Assembly (NCBI GenBank): GCA_002421605.1 | Contig: DISJ01000003.1 | Coordinates: forward strand, 62,001-126,000 | Direction of reading: 5' to 3' | From: Rhodobacteraceae bacterium UBA6213 | GTDB lineage: Bacteria; Pseudomonadota; Alphaproteobacteria; Rhodobacterales; Rhodobacteraceae | DNA: 64,000 bases | Shown here: piece by piece, positions 51,441-59,418 of the stretch | Layout: every line of letters begins with the position of its first letter | Numbering within the stretch: the stretch's first letter is position 1 | Program-made: the position numbers and the translations under genes | Notes under the pieces: generated by a model | Databases searched by the model: none | Told to the model about the DNA's origin: nothing | What the model saw: the letters and a program-made list of their open reading frames with translations, nothing else

Positions 51441-51540
51441 AGGAAACGGTCCAGTGGACCGTTTCCCCGGCGAACGCCCGAAGCGCAAGCGTAGGGCCGG
51501 GAGGCATGGTGCGCCTGCACCGTGGGGGGTGAGGGGCGGC
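51441..51540 (+). repeat. Palindromic intergenic repeat, unit B
   Basis: The hairpin GGAAACGGTCCAGTGGACCGTTTCC (51442-51466) is a near-perfect palindrome, followed by CGAACGCCC..AAGCG..AGCGTAGGGCCGGGAGG, the same block as in units A and C but shorter downstream. Confidence 0.75.
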
Positions 51541-51545
51541 GGGCT

Positions 51546-51671
51546 TGCCCGCGAAAACGCTCCGGTGGAGCGTTTTCAGCCCCGAACGCCCTGCGCCAAG
51601 CGCAGGGCCGGGAGGGAGGGCGCTTTTGGTAGGTGCGGTGGGTGACAGAGGGCAGCGCCCGAACCGAGGGG
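51546..51671 (+). repeat. Palindromic intergenic repeat, unit C
   Basis: The palindrome AAAACGCTCC-GGT-GGAGCGTTTT, then CGAACGCCCTGCGCCAAGCGCAGGGCCGGGAGGGAGGGCGC and GTGCGGTGGGTGACAGAGGG, ending CGAACCGAGGGGTG. Same order as unit A. Confidence 0.78.
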
Positions 51672-51714
51672 TGGGCGTAAGCGCCCGCCCCGTGGGGGCG
51701 GTTCGGGCGCTGCC
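51651..51714 (+). repeat. 16-bp perfect inverted repeat enclosing a second hairpin
   Basis: GGCAGCGCCCGAACCG (51651-51666) and CGGTTCGGGCGCTGCC (51699-51714) are exact inverted copies. Between them GGGGTGGGCG and CGCCCGCCCC form an inner stem with a TAAG loop. Confidence 0.8.
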
Positions 51715-51734
51715 CGGTGCAAGGGGCACCGGGC
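51712..51734 (+). repeat. 9-bp perfect hairpin next to the inverted repeat
   Basis: GCCCGGTGC and GCACCGGGC pair around AAGGG. Confidence 0.75.
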
Positions 51735-51794
51735 GGGGGAATTAGTATTACCTACATTTTTTTTAAAAATTATCGAATAAAGTTGTGTTAGCAA

Positions 51795-52373
51795 TTACGT
51801 GAACCTTGGGAGTCGAACCGCCTTCTCCCCAGAAACTTTTTCCATTGTCACACGAATCGCAATTTTAATTTTCGGGTTAACCATTCTGTACGCGTCGCCT
51901 TTGGGCACTCTCTTTACCACTGGGTGGGCGCTCTTCTCAAGCTGACTTAGGGTTTGAGAAACGTTGAGAACAACTCCATCCGTGCTACTCGGAAACTCCC
52001 TTCGGACAATTTCCTCAACGTCTGAATACTTGAAGTCTTCTGTTCTTAGACAGCCAAGCGCGTAGATTACTTGGTTTCGCCGGCCGGCCTTTGTATCTCG
52101 CGCATTAAGGTTGTGGTCAAGGACTTCTTTAACCGCGGTCAGCGATGATGCAAACCAAGAATTCACGGCCTCCTCGACAATTTCATCTGTAACGGAGTTC
52201 GCTTTACGCTTTCTTGCGCTAATTGAAACTTCTAGCCCCAGCTCGTGGAGATGTTGAGCAATTCTATCGGTCTTCCAAATTAGCTCTTTAATCAGTGAAT
52301 CAGCGCAGTCTATTTTCAATAGACCGAAACCGGTGGTTAACAATGTTTGCTTCTTCGTCGGTAAGTCGCGCAA
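51795..52373 (-). CDS. C-terminal part of a split AAA+ ATPase (lid and winged-helix region)
   Basis: The 192-aa frame begins with TTG, has no ribosome binding site, and starts in the overlap with the frame coming from 53034, +1 relative to it. Its sequence (GFGLLKIDCADSLIKELI, then WKTDRIAQHLHELGLEVSIS) looks like the helical lid of an AAA+ ATPase, and the remainder (DVEEIVRREFP ... AYRMVNPKIKIAI) like a winged helix. So it is best read as the other half of the gene at 52300-53034, joined through a frameshift near 52325-52345. Base composition is AT-rich compared with its neighbours. Confidence 0.6.
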   Translation of the reverse strand: MRDLPTKKQTLLTTGFGLLKIDCADSLIKELIWKTDRIAQHLHELGLEVSISARKRKANSVTDEIVEEAVNSWFASSLTAVKEVLDHNLNARDTKAGRRNQVIYALGCLRTEDFKYSDVEEIVRREFPSSTDGVVLNVSQTLSQLEKSAHPVVKRVPKGDAYRMVNPKIKIAIRVTMEKVSGEKAVRLPRFT

Positions 52374-53034
52374 CCTCTGAAAGCTCCATCGTCCTGTTTG
52401 TGATCGTTTCGATCGAACTCTGACGCGCCAAATATTCTCTTATGTCGGATGGCACGCCGACAATACAGAATCGGACGTTGTATTTCGCGTAGTCGTCGTC
52501 GTCTAATAAAATGAGTACGTCACTCAATTCCTTGACGCGGTCGTGGTTCGTCAATATCTGCTCTAAATTATCCAATACAATAAATGATTTCTTGCTGTTT
52601 GCTTCTCTGTGCAACAATGCCATTAGCGCCTCTAGTGGTTCGCGCTTCGCGATCTCATATATTCGCTCGTCAGCTATGCCCGCGTGCAAAACCACATTTG
52701 CACCCCCAGATACCGTCACAACGTGTTGTGCAAGAGTTTCATCGGGAGATTTCTTTTGCAACTTATCTTCAAAGGCTCTTTGCAGCCCACCTAAACGGGA
52801 GGCTGTTGCTAGATTAATTACCGTATACGGTACTTTATTGTTATCAAATACTTTTTTATATAACCAAGTTTTTCCATTTCCGCTTTCGCCATGAACGATT
52901 ATATGCTTTCCTCCAAAGATGTGCTTTGAAAATTGCTCCTCGAGCAATTCTCTATTGACATACATTTGCTCATTTACAACTGACGACCTCGGCGTAAACA
53001 CTTGGTCTGGTTCTGACGCTCGAAAAATAGCCAT
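52300..53034 (-). CDS. N-terminal part of a split AAA+ ATPase
   Basis: A 244-aa frame with a P-loop ATPase core. Walker A is GESGNGKTWLYKK near residue 50; Walker B is SFIVLDNLEQI near residue 150, followed by a sensor-like RFCIVGVPSDI. The opening segment (VYVNRELL-type, here MYVNRELLEEQFSKH) is typical of AAA/Orc1-like ATP-binding proteins. The frame stops at RSIENRLR, and the expected lid continues in the +1 frame at 51795-52373. The ATG at 53034 follows GAGGGGGCG and lies just after the lepA stop; an ATG at 53049 overlaps lepA by 8 bp. The G+C is low (17 of 60 at 52801-52860, counted by eye), so foreign origin is likely. The function is unknown; no partner gene is present. Confidence 0.65.
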   Translation of the reverse strand: MAIFRASEPDQVFTPRSSVVNEQMYVNRELLEEQFSKHIFGGKHIIVHGESGNGKTWLYKKVFDNNKVPYTVINLATASRLGGLQRAFEDKLQKKSPDETLAQHVVTVSGGANVVLHAGIADERIYEIAKREPLEALMALLHREANSKKSFIVLDNLEQILTNHDRVKELSDVLILLDDDDYAKYNVRFCIVGVPSDIREYLARQSSIETITNRTMELSEVARLTDEEANIVNHRFRSIENRLR

Positions 53035-53041
53035 CGCCCCC

Positions 53042-54841
53042 TCAATCATCCATCTTCAACGCCGAGATAAACGCCGCCTGCGGGATCTCTACCTTCCCGA
53101 ACTGGCGCATCTTCTTTTTACCCGCCTTCTGCTTATCCAGCAACTTGCGTTTGCGGGTGGCGTCGCCGCCGTAGCATTTGGCGGTCACGTCTTTGCGCAT
53201 CGCGCTCAGGGTTTCGCGCGCAATCACGCGGCTGCCGATGGCGGCCTGAATCGGAATCTTGAACATGTGGCGGGGGATCAGCTCTTTCAACTTTTCCACC
53301 ATTGCGCGGCCACGGGCCTCGGCCCGGTCGCGGTGCACCATCATGGAGAGGGCATCGACCGGTTCCTCGTTCACCAGCACCGACATTTTCACAAGGAAAT
53401 CCTCGCGGTAGCCGATAATGACGTAATCAAAGCTGGCGTAGCCCTTGGTCACCGATTTCAACCGGTCGTAAAAATCGAACACCACTTCGTTGAGCGGCAG
53501 GTCATAAACCACCAAGGCGCGGCTGCCCGCGTAGGTCAGGTCCATCTGAATGCCGCGCCGATCCTGGCAGAGTTTCAGCACATCGCCGAGGTAGTCGTCG
53601 GGCACCATGATCGTGGCCTTGATGCGCGGCTCTTCGATGTGATCGACCAAGGTCAGGTCGGGCATATCGGCGGGGTTGTGCAATTCGCGCACGCTGCCAT
53701 CGCGCAGGTGCAGCCGATAGACGACCGAGGGCGCGGTGGTGATCAGGTCTAGGTTATATTCGCGTTCGAGCCTGTCGCGCACCACTTCGAGGTGCAGCAG
53801 CCCCAGAAAGCCGCAGCGAAAGCCAAAGCCGAGGGCGGCAGAGGTTTCCATCTCGGAGGTGAAAGAGGCGTCGTTCAGGGTGAGTTTCTCGATCGCGTCG
53901 CGCAGCGGTTCGAAATCGGCGGCATCCACCGGGAAGAGGCCGCAGAACACCACGGGTTGCGAGGGTTTGAAGCCCGGCAGTGCCGTGGTGCAGGGGCGGC
54001 GTTCGTGGGTGATGGTGTCGCCCACGCGCGTATCGCGCACCTGTTTGATGCTGGCGGTGAACACGCCGATCTCGCCCGGGCCGAGTTCACCGATTTCGAC
54101 CATCTGCGGGCGCAGCACCGCGAGGCGATCGATGCCGTAAACCGCGCCGGTCTGCATCATCTTGATGCGGTCGCCCTTTTTGACTACGCCATCCATGACG
54201 CGGATCATCACCACAACGCCAAGGTAGCTGTCGTACCAGCTATCCACCAGCATCGCCTTTAGCGGCGCTGTGCGGTCGCCCTTGGGGGCGGGCAGGCGGG
54301 TGACGATCGCTTCCAGCACGTCGGGGATGCCGAGGCCGGATTTGGCGGAAATGAGGATGGCGTCGTGGGCGTCAAGGCCGATCACATCTTCGATCTGTTG
54401 CTTGATGCGTTCGGGCTCGGCCGCGGGCAGGTCGATCTTGTTCAGCACGGGGACGATTTCGTGCCCGGCATCAAGCGCGTGATAGACGTTGGCGAGGGTT
54501 TGCGCCTCGACCCCTTGGCTGGCATCGACCACCAGAAGCGAGCCTTCAACGGCGCGCATGGAGCGGGATACTTCGTAGGCAAAGTCCACGTGGCCGGGGG
54601 TGTCGATCAGGTTGAGCGTGTAGGTGTGCCCGTCGCGCGCCTTGTATTCCAGCCGCACGGTCTGCGCCTTGATGGTGATACCGCGCTCGCGCTCGATATC
54701 CATGCTGTCGAGGATCTGCGCCTTCATATCGCGGTCAGCCACGGTGCCGGTCGACTGGATCAGCCGGTCAGCGAGCGTGGATTTGCCGTGGTCGATATGG
54801 GCCACGATGGAGAAATTGCGGATGCGATCTAGCTGGGTCAT
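53042..54841 (-). CDS. lepA: Elongation factor 4 (LepA)
   Basis: A 599-aa translational GTPase, the standard LepA length. G1 is AHIDHGKST near residue 15, G3 is DTPGHVDF, and G4 is NKIDLP. The LepA-specific C-terminal domain ends RKRKLLDKQKAGKKKMRQFGKVEIPQ-type sequence. It promotes efficient 30S assembly and translation under stress. The ATG at 54841 gives the family start; the upstream frame to 54976 is non-conserved. The low-GC AAA+ gene begins a few bases behind its stop. Confidence 0.97.
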   Translation of the reverse strand: MTQLDRIRNFSIVAHIDHGKSTLADRLIQSTGTVADRDMKAQILDSMDIERERGITIKAQTVRLEYKARDGHTYTLNLIDTPGHVDFAYEVSRSMRAVEGSLLVVDASQGVEAQTLANVYHALDAGHEIVPVLNKIDLPAAEPERIKQQIEDVIGLDAHDAILISAKSGLGIPDVLEAIVTRLPAPKGDRTAPLKAMLVDSWYDSYLGVVVMIRVMDGVVKKGDRIKMMQTGAVYGIDRLAVLRPQMVEIGELGPGEIGVFTASIKQVRDTRVGDTITHERRPCTTALPGFKPSQPVVFCGLFPVDAADFEPLRDAIEKLTLNDASFTSEMETSAALGFGFRCGFLGLLHLEVVRDRLEREYNLDLITTAPSVVYRLHLRDGSVRELHNPADMPDLTLVDHIEEPRIKATIMVPDDYLGDVLKLCQDRRGIQMDLTYAGSRALVVYDLPLNEVVFDFYDRLKSVTKGYASFDYVIIGYREDFLVKMSVLVNEEPVDALSMMVHRDRAEARGRAMVEKLKELIPRHMFKIPIQAAIGSRVIARETLSAMRKDVTAKCYGGDATRKRKLLDKQKAGKKKMRQFGKVEIPQAAFISALKMDD

Positions 54842-54958
54842 GGCGCGGCGTATAGCGCGGCGCGGGGGAGCGCGGAAGGGGGTATCGTGGGCGATGGGGG
54901 CGAGATGGCTGGCGGTGACAGCGGGGGATGCCGCAACCCGGCGGGGCCGTTCGGGACA

Positions 54959-55001
54959 AAGGGCGGCGCCCGGCACGCGGGGTGGGCGTGAAGCGCCCGC
55001 C
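54959..55001. repeat. Partial copy of the 51.65-kb repeat
   Basis: The sequence AAGGGCGGCGCCCG...GGGGTGGGCGTGAAGCGCCCGC parallels 51649-51690 (AGGGCAGCGCCCG...GGGGTGGGCGTAAGCGCCCGC), with a hairpin GTGGGCG/CGCCCGC. It lies directly behind the meaB stop. Confidence 0.6.
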
Positions 55002-55002
55002 G

Positions 55003-55977
55003 CTACCCCAACCTCGCCAGCATCTCGGCCGCTGCTGCCGCCGGGGTTGCGCGGCCTTCGGCCACCGCGTCGCCCAGGTGGGCGAGGGCGGCGCGGGCCT
55101 TTGGGTCATCGGTCAGGCGGGCGAGGAGGCCTGCGCGGACCTCGGCTTCGAACCACGCGCGGGCCTGTTCGGCGCGCCGGGTGGTGAAATGGCCGTGCTC
55201 GCGCCGCCATGTGGCAAGTGCTTGCATTTCGCCCCAAGCGGCGGCGAGCCCTTCGGATTGCAGCGCCGAAACCGCCAGCGCCTTGGGAAAGCCCTCGGGG
55301 TCTTGTGGGCGGCGGCGCAGCAGACGCAGGGCGCCCGCGTAATCGGCCAGCGTGCGCAGGGCGGCGGGGCGCAGGTCGCCATCGGCCTTGTTGACCAATA
55401 TCAGGTCGGCAATTTCCATGATGCCACGCTTGACGCCCTGCAATTCGTCACCACCACCGGGGGCCAGCAGCAGCACGAAAAGATCGGTCATTTCGGCCAC
55501 CAGCGTTTCAGACTGGCCGACGCCGACGGTCTCGATCAGCACCACGTCAAAGCCTGCCGCCTCGCACAGCGCCACCGCTTCGCGCGAGCGGCGCGCCACG
55601 CCGCCCAGTTGCGCCTGACTGGGCGAGGGGCGGATGAAGGCAAGTGGGTCGCGCGCAAGGCGTTCCATGCGCGTCTTATCGCCGAGGATCGAGCCCCCTG
55701 AGCGCGCCGACGAAGGGTCAACCGCCAGCACCGCGACGCGCAACCCCTGCCCCGTGAGCATCAGCCCGAAGGTTTCTATAAAGGTCGATTTGCCCACGCC
55801 GGGGGTGCCGGAAAGCCCAATGCGCAGCGCTTGGCGGCCAGATTTTGCTAGCACTTCCAGCAGTTTGGTTGCTTCGGCCCGGTGGTCGGCGCGCCCGCTT
55901 TCAACCAGCGTGATGGCGCGCGCAAGGGCGCGCCGATCGCCCGCCAGCACGGCTTTTGCAGGGTCTGGGTGCTGCAT
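55003..55977 (-). CDS. meaB: Methylmalonyl-CoA mutase-associated GTPase MeaB
   Basis: A 324-aa G3E GTPase of the ArgK/MeaB group, which gates and protects B12-dependent methylmalonyl-CoA mutase. Walker A is GLSGTPGVGKST near residue 57. AVDPSSARSGGSILGDKTRM and the ETVGVGQSE switch are family markers, and NKADGDLR is the base-specificity motif. The start ATG lies after GACGAGGAGCGTCGG. The mutase gene is not adjacent. It ends in a sequence related to the palindromic repeats. Confidence 0.94.
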   Translation of the reverse strand: MQHPDPAKAVLAGDRRALARAITLVESGRADHRAEATKLLEVLAKSGRQALRIGLSGTPGVGKSTFIETFGLMLTGQGLRVAVLAVDPSSARSGGSILGDKTRMERLARDPLAFIRPSPSQAQLGGVARRSREAVALCEAAGFDVVLIETVGVGQSETLVAEMTDLFVLLLAPGGGDELQGVKRGIMEIADLILVNKADGDLRPAALRTLADYAGALRLLRRRPQDPEGFPKALAVSALQSEGLAAAWGEMQALATWRREHGHFTTRRAEQARAWFEAEVRAGLLARLTDDPKARAALAHLGDAVAEGRATPAAAAAEMLARLG

Positions 55978-56106
55978 CCGACGCTCCTCGTCCGCTTGAC
56001 GAAACCGTCATAACAGTTGACGGGCCTGGGGGTTTCATGCCCGCTTTGGGGCGTGTATGTCCAGTGTCAGCGCCGATTTCGCGGCATAAAGGTGAGGTCG
56101 AGACGA

Positions 56107-56853
56107 GTGAGCGCGTTTAGCAGGGGCTGGGGCGGCATGAGCGCGGCGTTTTTGGCGGGGCTGCTGGCGGTTACGCCGGTGGCGGCGCCTGCGGTGGAGC
56201 AGACCGATCTGATCGTGTTCGATGTGGTGCTGAAAGGCATCCGCGCCGGGCGCTTGACGCTGACTGGCGTCGTCGATGGCACCCAGTACAGTGCCAGTGG
56301 CACGCTTGAAAGCGCCGGACTGATACGGCTGGTGCGCAAGGTGAAATACGTGGCCGAGTCCGCAGGCACGGTCAAGAATGGCCGCTACACGCCGAGCTAC
56401 TATTCAGAGGTCGCCGATACCGGCAAGCGGGTTTCGCAATCGACAATGGAATACCGCGCGGGCGTGCCGCAGGTCAAAGTGTACAGCCCGCCGCGCGAGC
56501 CGCAGGAAACCGACGTGAAGCCCGAAACCCAGGGCGGCACGGTGGACCCGCTGACCGCACTCTACGCAACGCTGCGCGATGTGCCCGCCGCCGAGGCTTG
56601 CACGCTGGAGGTACAGATGTTCGACGGCAAGCGGCGCTCGCAGATCACGCTGAGCGCGCCGGTGGTTGGCGAGGACGGCATCGTCTGCGCGGGCGAGTAT
56701 CGCCGACTGGCAGGCTTTAGCGAACACGAGATGGCCGACAAGATCGCCTTTCCGTTCCGCCTTTACTATGTGCCGGTCGCAGAGGGCATGATGCGGGTCA
56801 ATCTGATCGAAACCGACACGACGTTTGGCCTAGGCTCTTTGCGCCGCCGCTAG
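56107..56853 (+). CDS. DUF3108 exported protein
   Basis: A 248-aa protein of the DUF3108 family, beta-rich and periplasmic, function unknown. With the GTG at 56107 it begins MSAFSRGWGGMSAAFLAGLLAVTPVAAPAVE, a plausible signal peptide with a basic start; the ATG at 56137 is the alternative. Family segments include FDVVLKGIRAGRLTLTG and YSEVADTGKRVSQSTMEY. A TVDPLTALYATLRD segment and CxxE-type cysteines (ACTLEVQ, IVCAGEY) follow. It stands alone between meaB (divergent) and the class-V PLP enzyme (convergent). Confidence 0.75.
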   Translation: MSAFSRGWGGMSAAFLAGLLAVTPVAAPAVEQTDLIVFDVVLKGIRAGRLTLTGVVDGTQYSASGTLESAGLIRLVRKVKYVAESAGTVKNGRYTPSYYSEVADTGKRVSQSTMEYRAGVPQVKVYSPPREPQETDVKPETQGGTVDPLTALYATLRDVPAAEACTLEVQMFDGKRRSQITLSAPVVGEDGIVCAGEYRRLAGFSEHEMADKIAFPFRLYYVPVAEGMMRVNLIETDTTFGLGSLRRR

Positions 56854-56861
56854 GGCCGCGT

Positions 56862-58301
56862 TCAGGCAGGTTCGAACACGCCCGCCGTGGCTTGCCAGGC
56901 GTAGCGGCCCTTGTGCTGATCGGCGAATGCGGGCAGCGAGGCGAGCGCGTCAAGCACGCGGGTAACATCGCCATCACTCATCAGAAAGCTCAGGTTCACG
57001 CGCACGAAGCCGGGCTTGTCAACCTCGTCCCCCGCCAGAATGGCATCGCGCAGGCGGCGCGATGTGGCCGCGTCGATGCCAAGCAGGCGGTGCCCGTAAG
57101 GCCCCGCGCAAGCGCAGCCACCGCGCGCCTGAACGCCAAACCCGTCGCTAAGCAGCCGGGTGGCAAGTTGCGGGTGCAGATAACCGCCTTCGCCATCGGA
57201 CAGCATGAAGGAAAAGATCGGCAAGCGCGCGCAATCGGTGCGCCCCAGCAGACGCAAGCGGGGCGTGGCGGCAAAGGCCGCGATGCCGCGCGCCGCAAGG
57301 ACGCGGTTGCGCGCGCTGATGGCGGATTGCCCGACCGCGTCCTTGACCTCCAGCACCAGCGCCGCGCGGATATCGCCAAGGATTCCGGGCGTACCCGCCT
57401 CTTCGCGGTCAACCACGTCGGGCAGGTAGTCATGTGACTCGGGCGAGACAAAGCGCACGGTGCCGCCGCCGGGAAAGGTGGGGCGGTGGGCGCGCACTAC
57501 GTCGCGGCGCACCAGCAGCAGGCCCGATGCACCGGGGCCGCCGATGAACTTGTGCGCCGATAGCGCGATGGCGTCGATTTCGACCCCCGGCGCGGGTCGC
57601 ATGGAGATTGGCACATAAGGGCCGCCGCCTGCGTAATCCCAGACCGCCAGCGCGCCTGCCGCCTTGAGGCGGCGGGTGACGGCTGCCACATCGGTCAGGA
57701 TGCCGCTGACGTTGGAGGCCGCCGAAAAGGCGCCAATCACCAGCCCGCGCGCCTCGGCCAAAGCGGCGTCGAGGGCTATCATGCAGGGGCCGCCGGTTTC
57801 AGCCTCGGCAATCTCGACCACGCGCGCGCCGCTTTCGCGCCAAGGCAGGATGTTGGAGTGGTGTTCGTAAGGGCCGGTCAGCACCGTGACCGGCTGCCCC
57901 GCCGCAACCGCCTGCTGCACGCCCAGCAGATGCACCAGCCGGTTCAGCCCCGCAGTGGCGCCCGAGCCGGCAAAGATGACAGCGTGTTCTGGCCCCGCGC
58001 CACAGAGTTCTGCCACCCGCGCCCGCGCCGCAGCGCGAAGCGCCGTGATGCGGGCACCGCAAAACGAGGCTTCGGTATGGCTGTTGGCATAGATCGGCAG
58101 CACGTCGTTCAGCATTACCTGCTCGATCGGCATCAGGGCGCGGCCAGAGGCGACGTAATCGGCATAGAGCAGCTTTTGCGGCCCGAATGGCCCCTCGAAA
58201 CCCAGATCACGGCCAATTTCGGCTTCGTGCAGCGTGGCGCGAATGTCACCCGCCCCGAGGCTGGCGCGGAAGCGGGGAAAGAAGGATTCAGCGTCGGTCA
58301 T
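56862..58301 (-). CDS. Class V PLP-dependent enzyme (cysteine-desulfurase-like)
   Basis: A 479-aa fold-type I enzyme with the class V layout: LLYADYVASGRALMPIE, FAGSGATAGLNRLVHLLG, EHHSNILPWRESGARVVE (histidine stacking region), and the PLP lysine in SAHKFIGGPGASG. A Cys-rich loop ARGGCACAGPYGH near the C terminus occupies the region of the catalytic cysteine of SufS/IscS enzymes. It may therefore be a desulfurase or a related lyase; the substrate is unknown. It is divergent from an Lrp-type regulator over about 120 bp. Confidence 0.82.
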   Translation of the reverse strand: MTDAESFFPRFRASLGAGDIRATLHEAEIGRDLGFEGPFGPQKLLYADYVASGRALMPIEQVMLNDVLPIYANSHTEASFCGARITALRAAARARVAELCGAGPEHAVIFAGSGATAGLNRLVHLLGVQQAVAAGQPVTVLTGPYEHHSNILPWRESGARVVEIAEAETGGPCMIALDAALAEARGLVIGAFSAASNVSGILTDVAAVTRRLKAAGALAVWDYAGGGPYVPISMRPAPGVEIDAIALSAHKFIGGPGASGLLLVRRDVVRAHRPTFPGGGTVRFVSPESHDYLPDVVDREEAGTPGILGDIRAALVLEVKDAVGQSAISARNRVLAARGIAAFAATPRLRLLGRTDCARLPIFSFMLSDGEGGYLHPQLATRLLSDGFGVQARGGCACAGPYGHRLLGIDAATSRRLRDAILAGDEVDKPGFVRVNLSFLMSDGDVTRVLDALASLPAFADQHKGRYAWQATAGVFEPA

Positions 58302-58423
58302 TGCAGCGGCTTTCGGTGCGGTGAAGGTTAGTTGCAGTTTGACCTATATTCGCTGCGAATACTCTTGCTTTTGAACACTCATCAGAGGCTTTATTCGATC
58401 ACCTGCGCAGTTATGAGGCTAAT

Positions 58424-58885
58424 ATGGACCATTTTGACCAAGAGATCATCGCCGCGTTGCAGCGCGATGGGTCGCTATCGCAACGCGCGCTGGCCGAACA
58501 GGTGGGGCTATCGCAAAACGCCTGCTGGCGCAGGGTGCAGCGGTTGAACGACAGTGGCGTGCTGCGGGGAAGCACGGCGCGGATCGGGGCAAAGGCGTTG
58601 GGGCTGGATCTGACTGTGTTCATGATGGTGCGCACGCGCCACCACAACGCCGACTGGGCACGCAGCTTTCGCCAAAAGGTCGAGGCGATCCCTGACATTA
58701 TCGAGCTGCATCGAATTGGTGGTGAATGGGACTATCTGCTGAAAATCGTCACCACCGGCATGTCAGGGTATGACCGCGTTTATCAGGCGCTGATCGCCAG
58801 CGTCGATCTGGAAAAGGTGACGGGCTTTTTCTCGATGGAAACGATTCTTGAAGGGCGGCCGCTGCCTGCCCCCGGGCCGCGATGA
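58424..58885 (+). CDS. Lrp/AsnC-family regulator divergent from the class V enzyme
   Basis: A 153-aa Lrp-type regulator: HTH at residues 4-60 (SQRALAEQVGLSQNACWRRVQRL) and RAM domain after it (IIELHRIGGEWDYLLKIVTT). It is divergent from the class V PLP enzyme gene and ends 3 bp before the convergent hyfI-like stop. Control of the PLP enzyme by an amino acid is inferred. The ribosome binding site before the ATG is weak (TGAGGCTAAT). Confidence 0.88.
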   Translation: MDHFDQEIIAALQRDGSLSQRALAEQVGLSQNACWRRVQRLNDSGVLRGSTARIGAKALGLDLTVFMMVRTRHHNADWARSFRQKVEAIPDIIELHRIGGEWDYLLKIVTTGMSGYDRVYQALIASVDLEKVTGFFSMETILEGRPLPAPGPR

Positions 58886-58888
58886 GGT

Positions 58889-59410
58889 TCAGGCGCGTTT
58901 GCCCTCTGCCGCATCCAGCAGCGACAAGAGCCCGGTCAGCAGCGCCTTGGGGCTTGGCGGGCAGCCGGGGATAACCAGATCAACCGGCAGCACCGCCGAA
59001 ACCCCGCCCTCAACCGCGTAAGACCCCGCAAAACAGCCGCCATCACGGCCACAATCGCCCACCGCCACCACCCATTTTGGGTTGGGCATGGCGGCATAGG
59101 TGCGCTGCAGCGCCTCGGTCATGTTCTTGGTCACGGGGCCGGTGACCAGCAGCACATCGGCATGGCGCGGCGAGGCCACGAAATGCAAACCAAACCGCTC
59201 AAGGTCGTAATAGGGATTGGACAGCGCGTGAATTTCCAGCTCGCACCCATTGCACGACCCGGCATCAAGCTGGCGGATTGACAGCGAGCGGCCAAGCCTG
59301 CGCCGTGCCGCCTGCCCGGTGGCCAGCGCCATTGCGGCGATTTCAGGATCGGTCGGCGCCGCCTCGGTCAGCGGGCGACGCAGCAATCCTTCGAGCAGAA
59401 ATTTGCGCAT
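58889..59410 (-). CDS. HyfI/NuoB-like Fe-S subunit of an Ehr-type complex
   Basis: A 173-aa small-subunit protein with the proximal [4Fe-4S] ligands Cys53 and Cys56 (GSCNGCELE), Cys120 (GDC), and Cys150 (PGCPPSP). An extra Cys126 lies in DGGCF. This is the HycG/HyfI pattern (CxxC rather than the CC of NuoB). It ends the operon and follows hyfG-like by 8 bp. It would relay electrons from the large subunit, but with no HyfH-type ferredoxin subunit between G and I, the partner is not obvious. Confidence 0.88.
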   Translation of the reverse strand: MRKFLLEGLLRRPLTEAAPTDPEIAAMALATGQAARRRLGRSLSIRQLDAGSCNGCELEIHALSNPYYDLERFGLHFVASPRHADVLLVTGPVTKNMTEALQRTYAAMPNPKWVVAVGDCGRDGGCFAGSYAVEGGVSAVLPVDLVIPGCPPSPKALLTGLLSLLDAAEGKRA

Positions 59411-59418
59411 CGCGCCCC

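Noticed and set aside
51302..51735. CRISPR array
   Set aside because: Repeat units are long, palindromic, diverged and without regular unique spacers; no cas gene is near.
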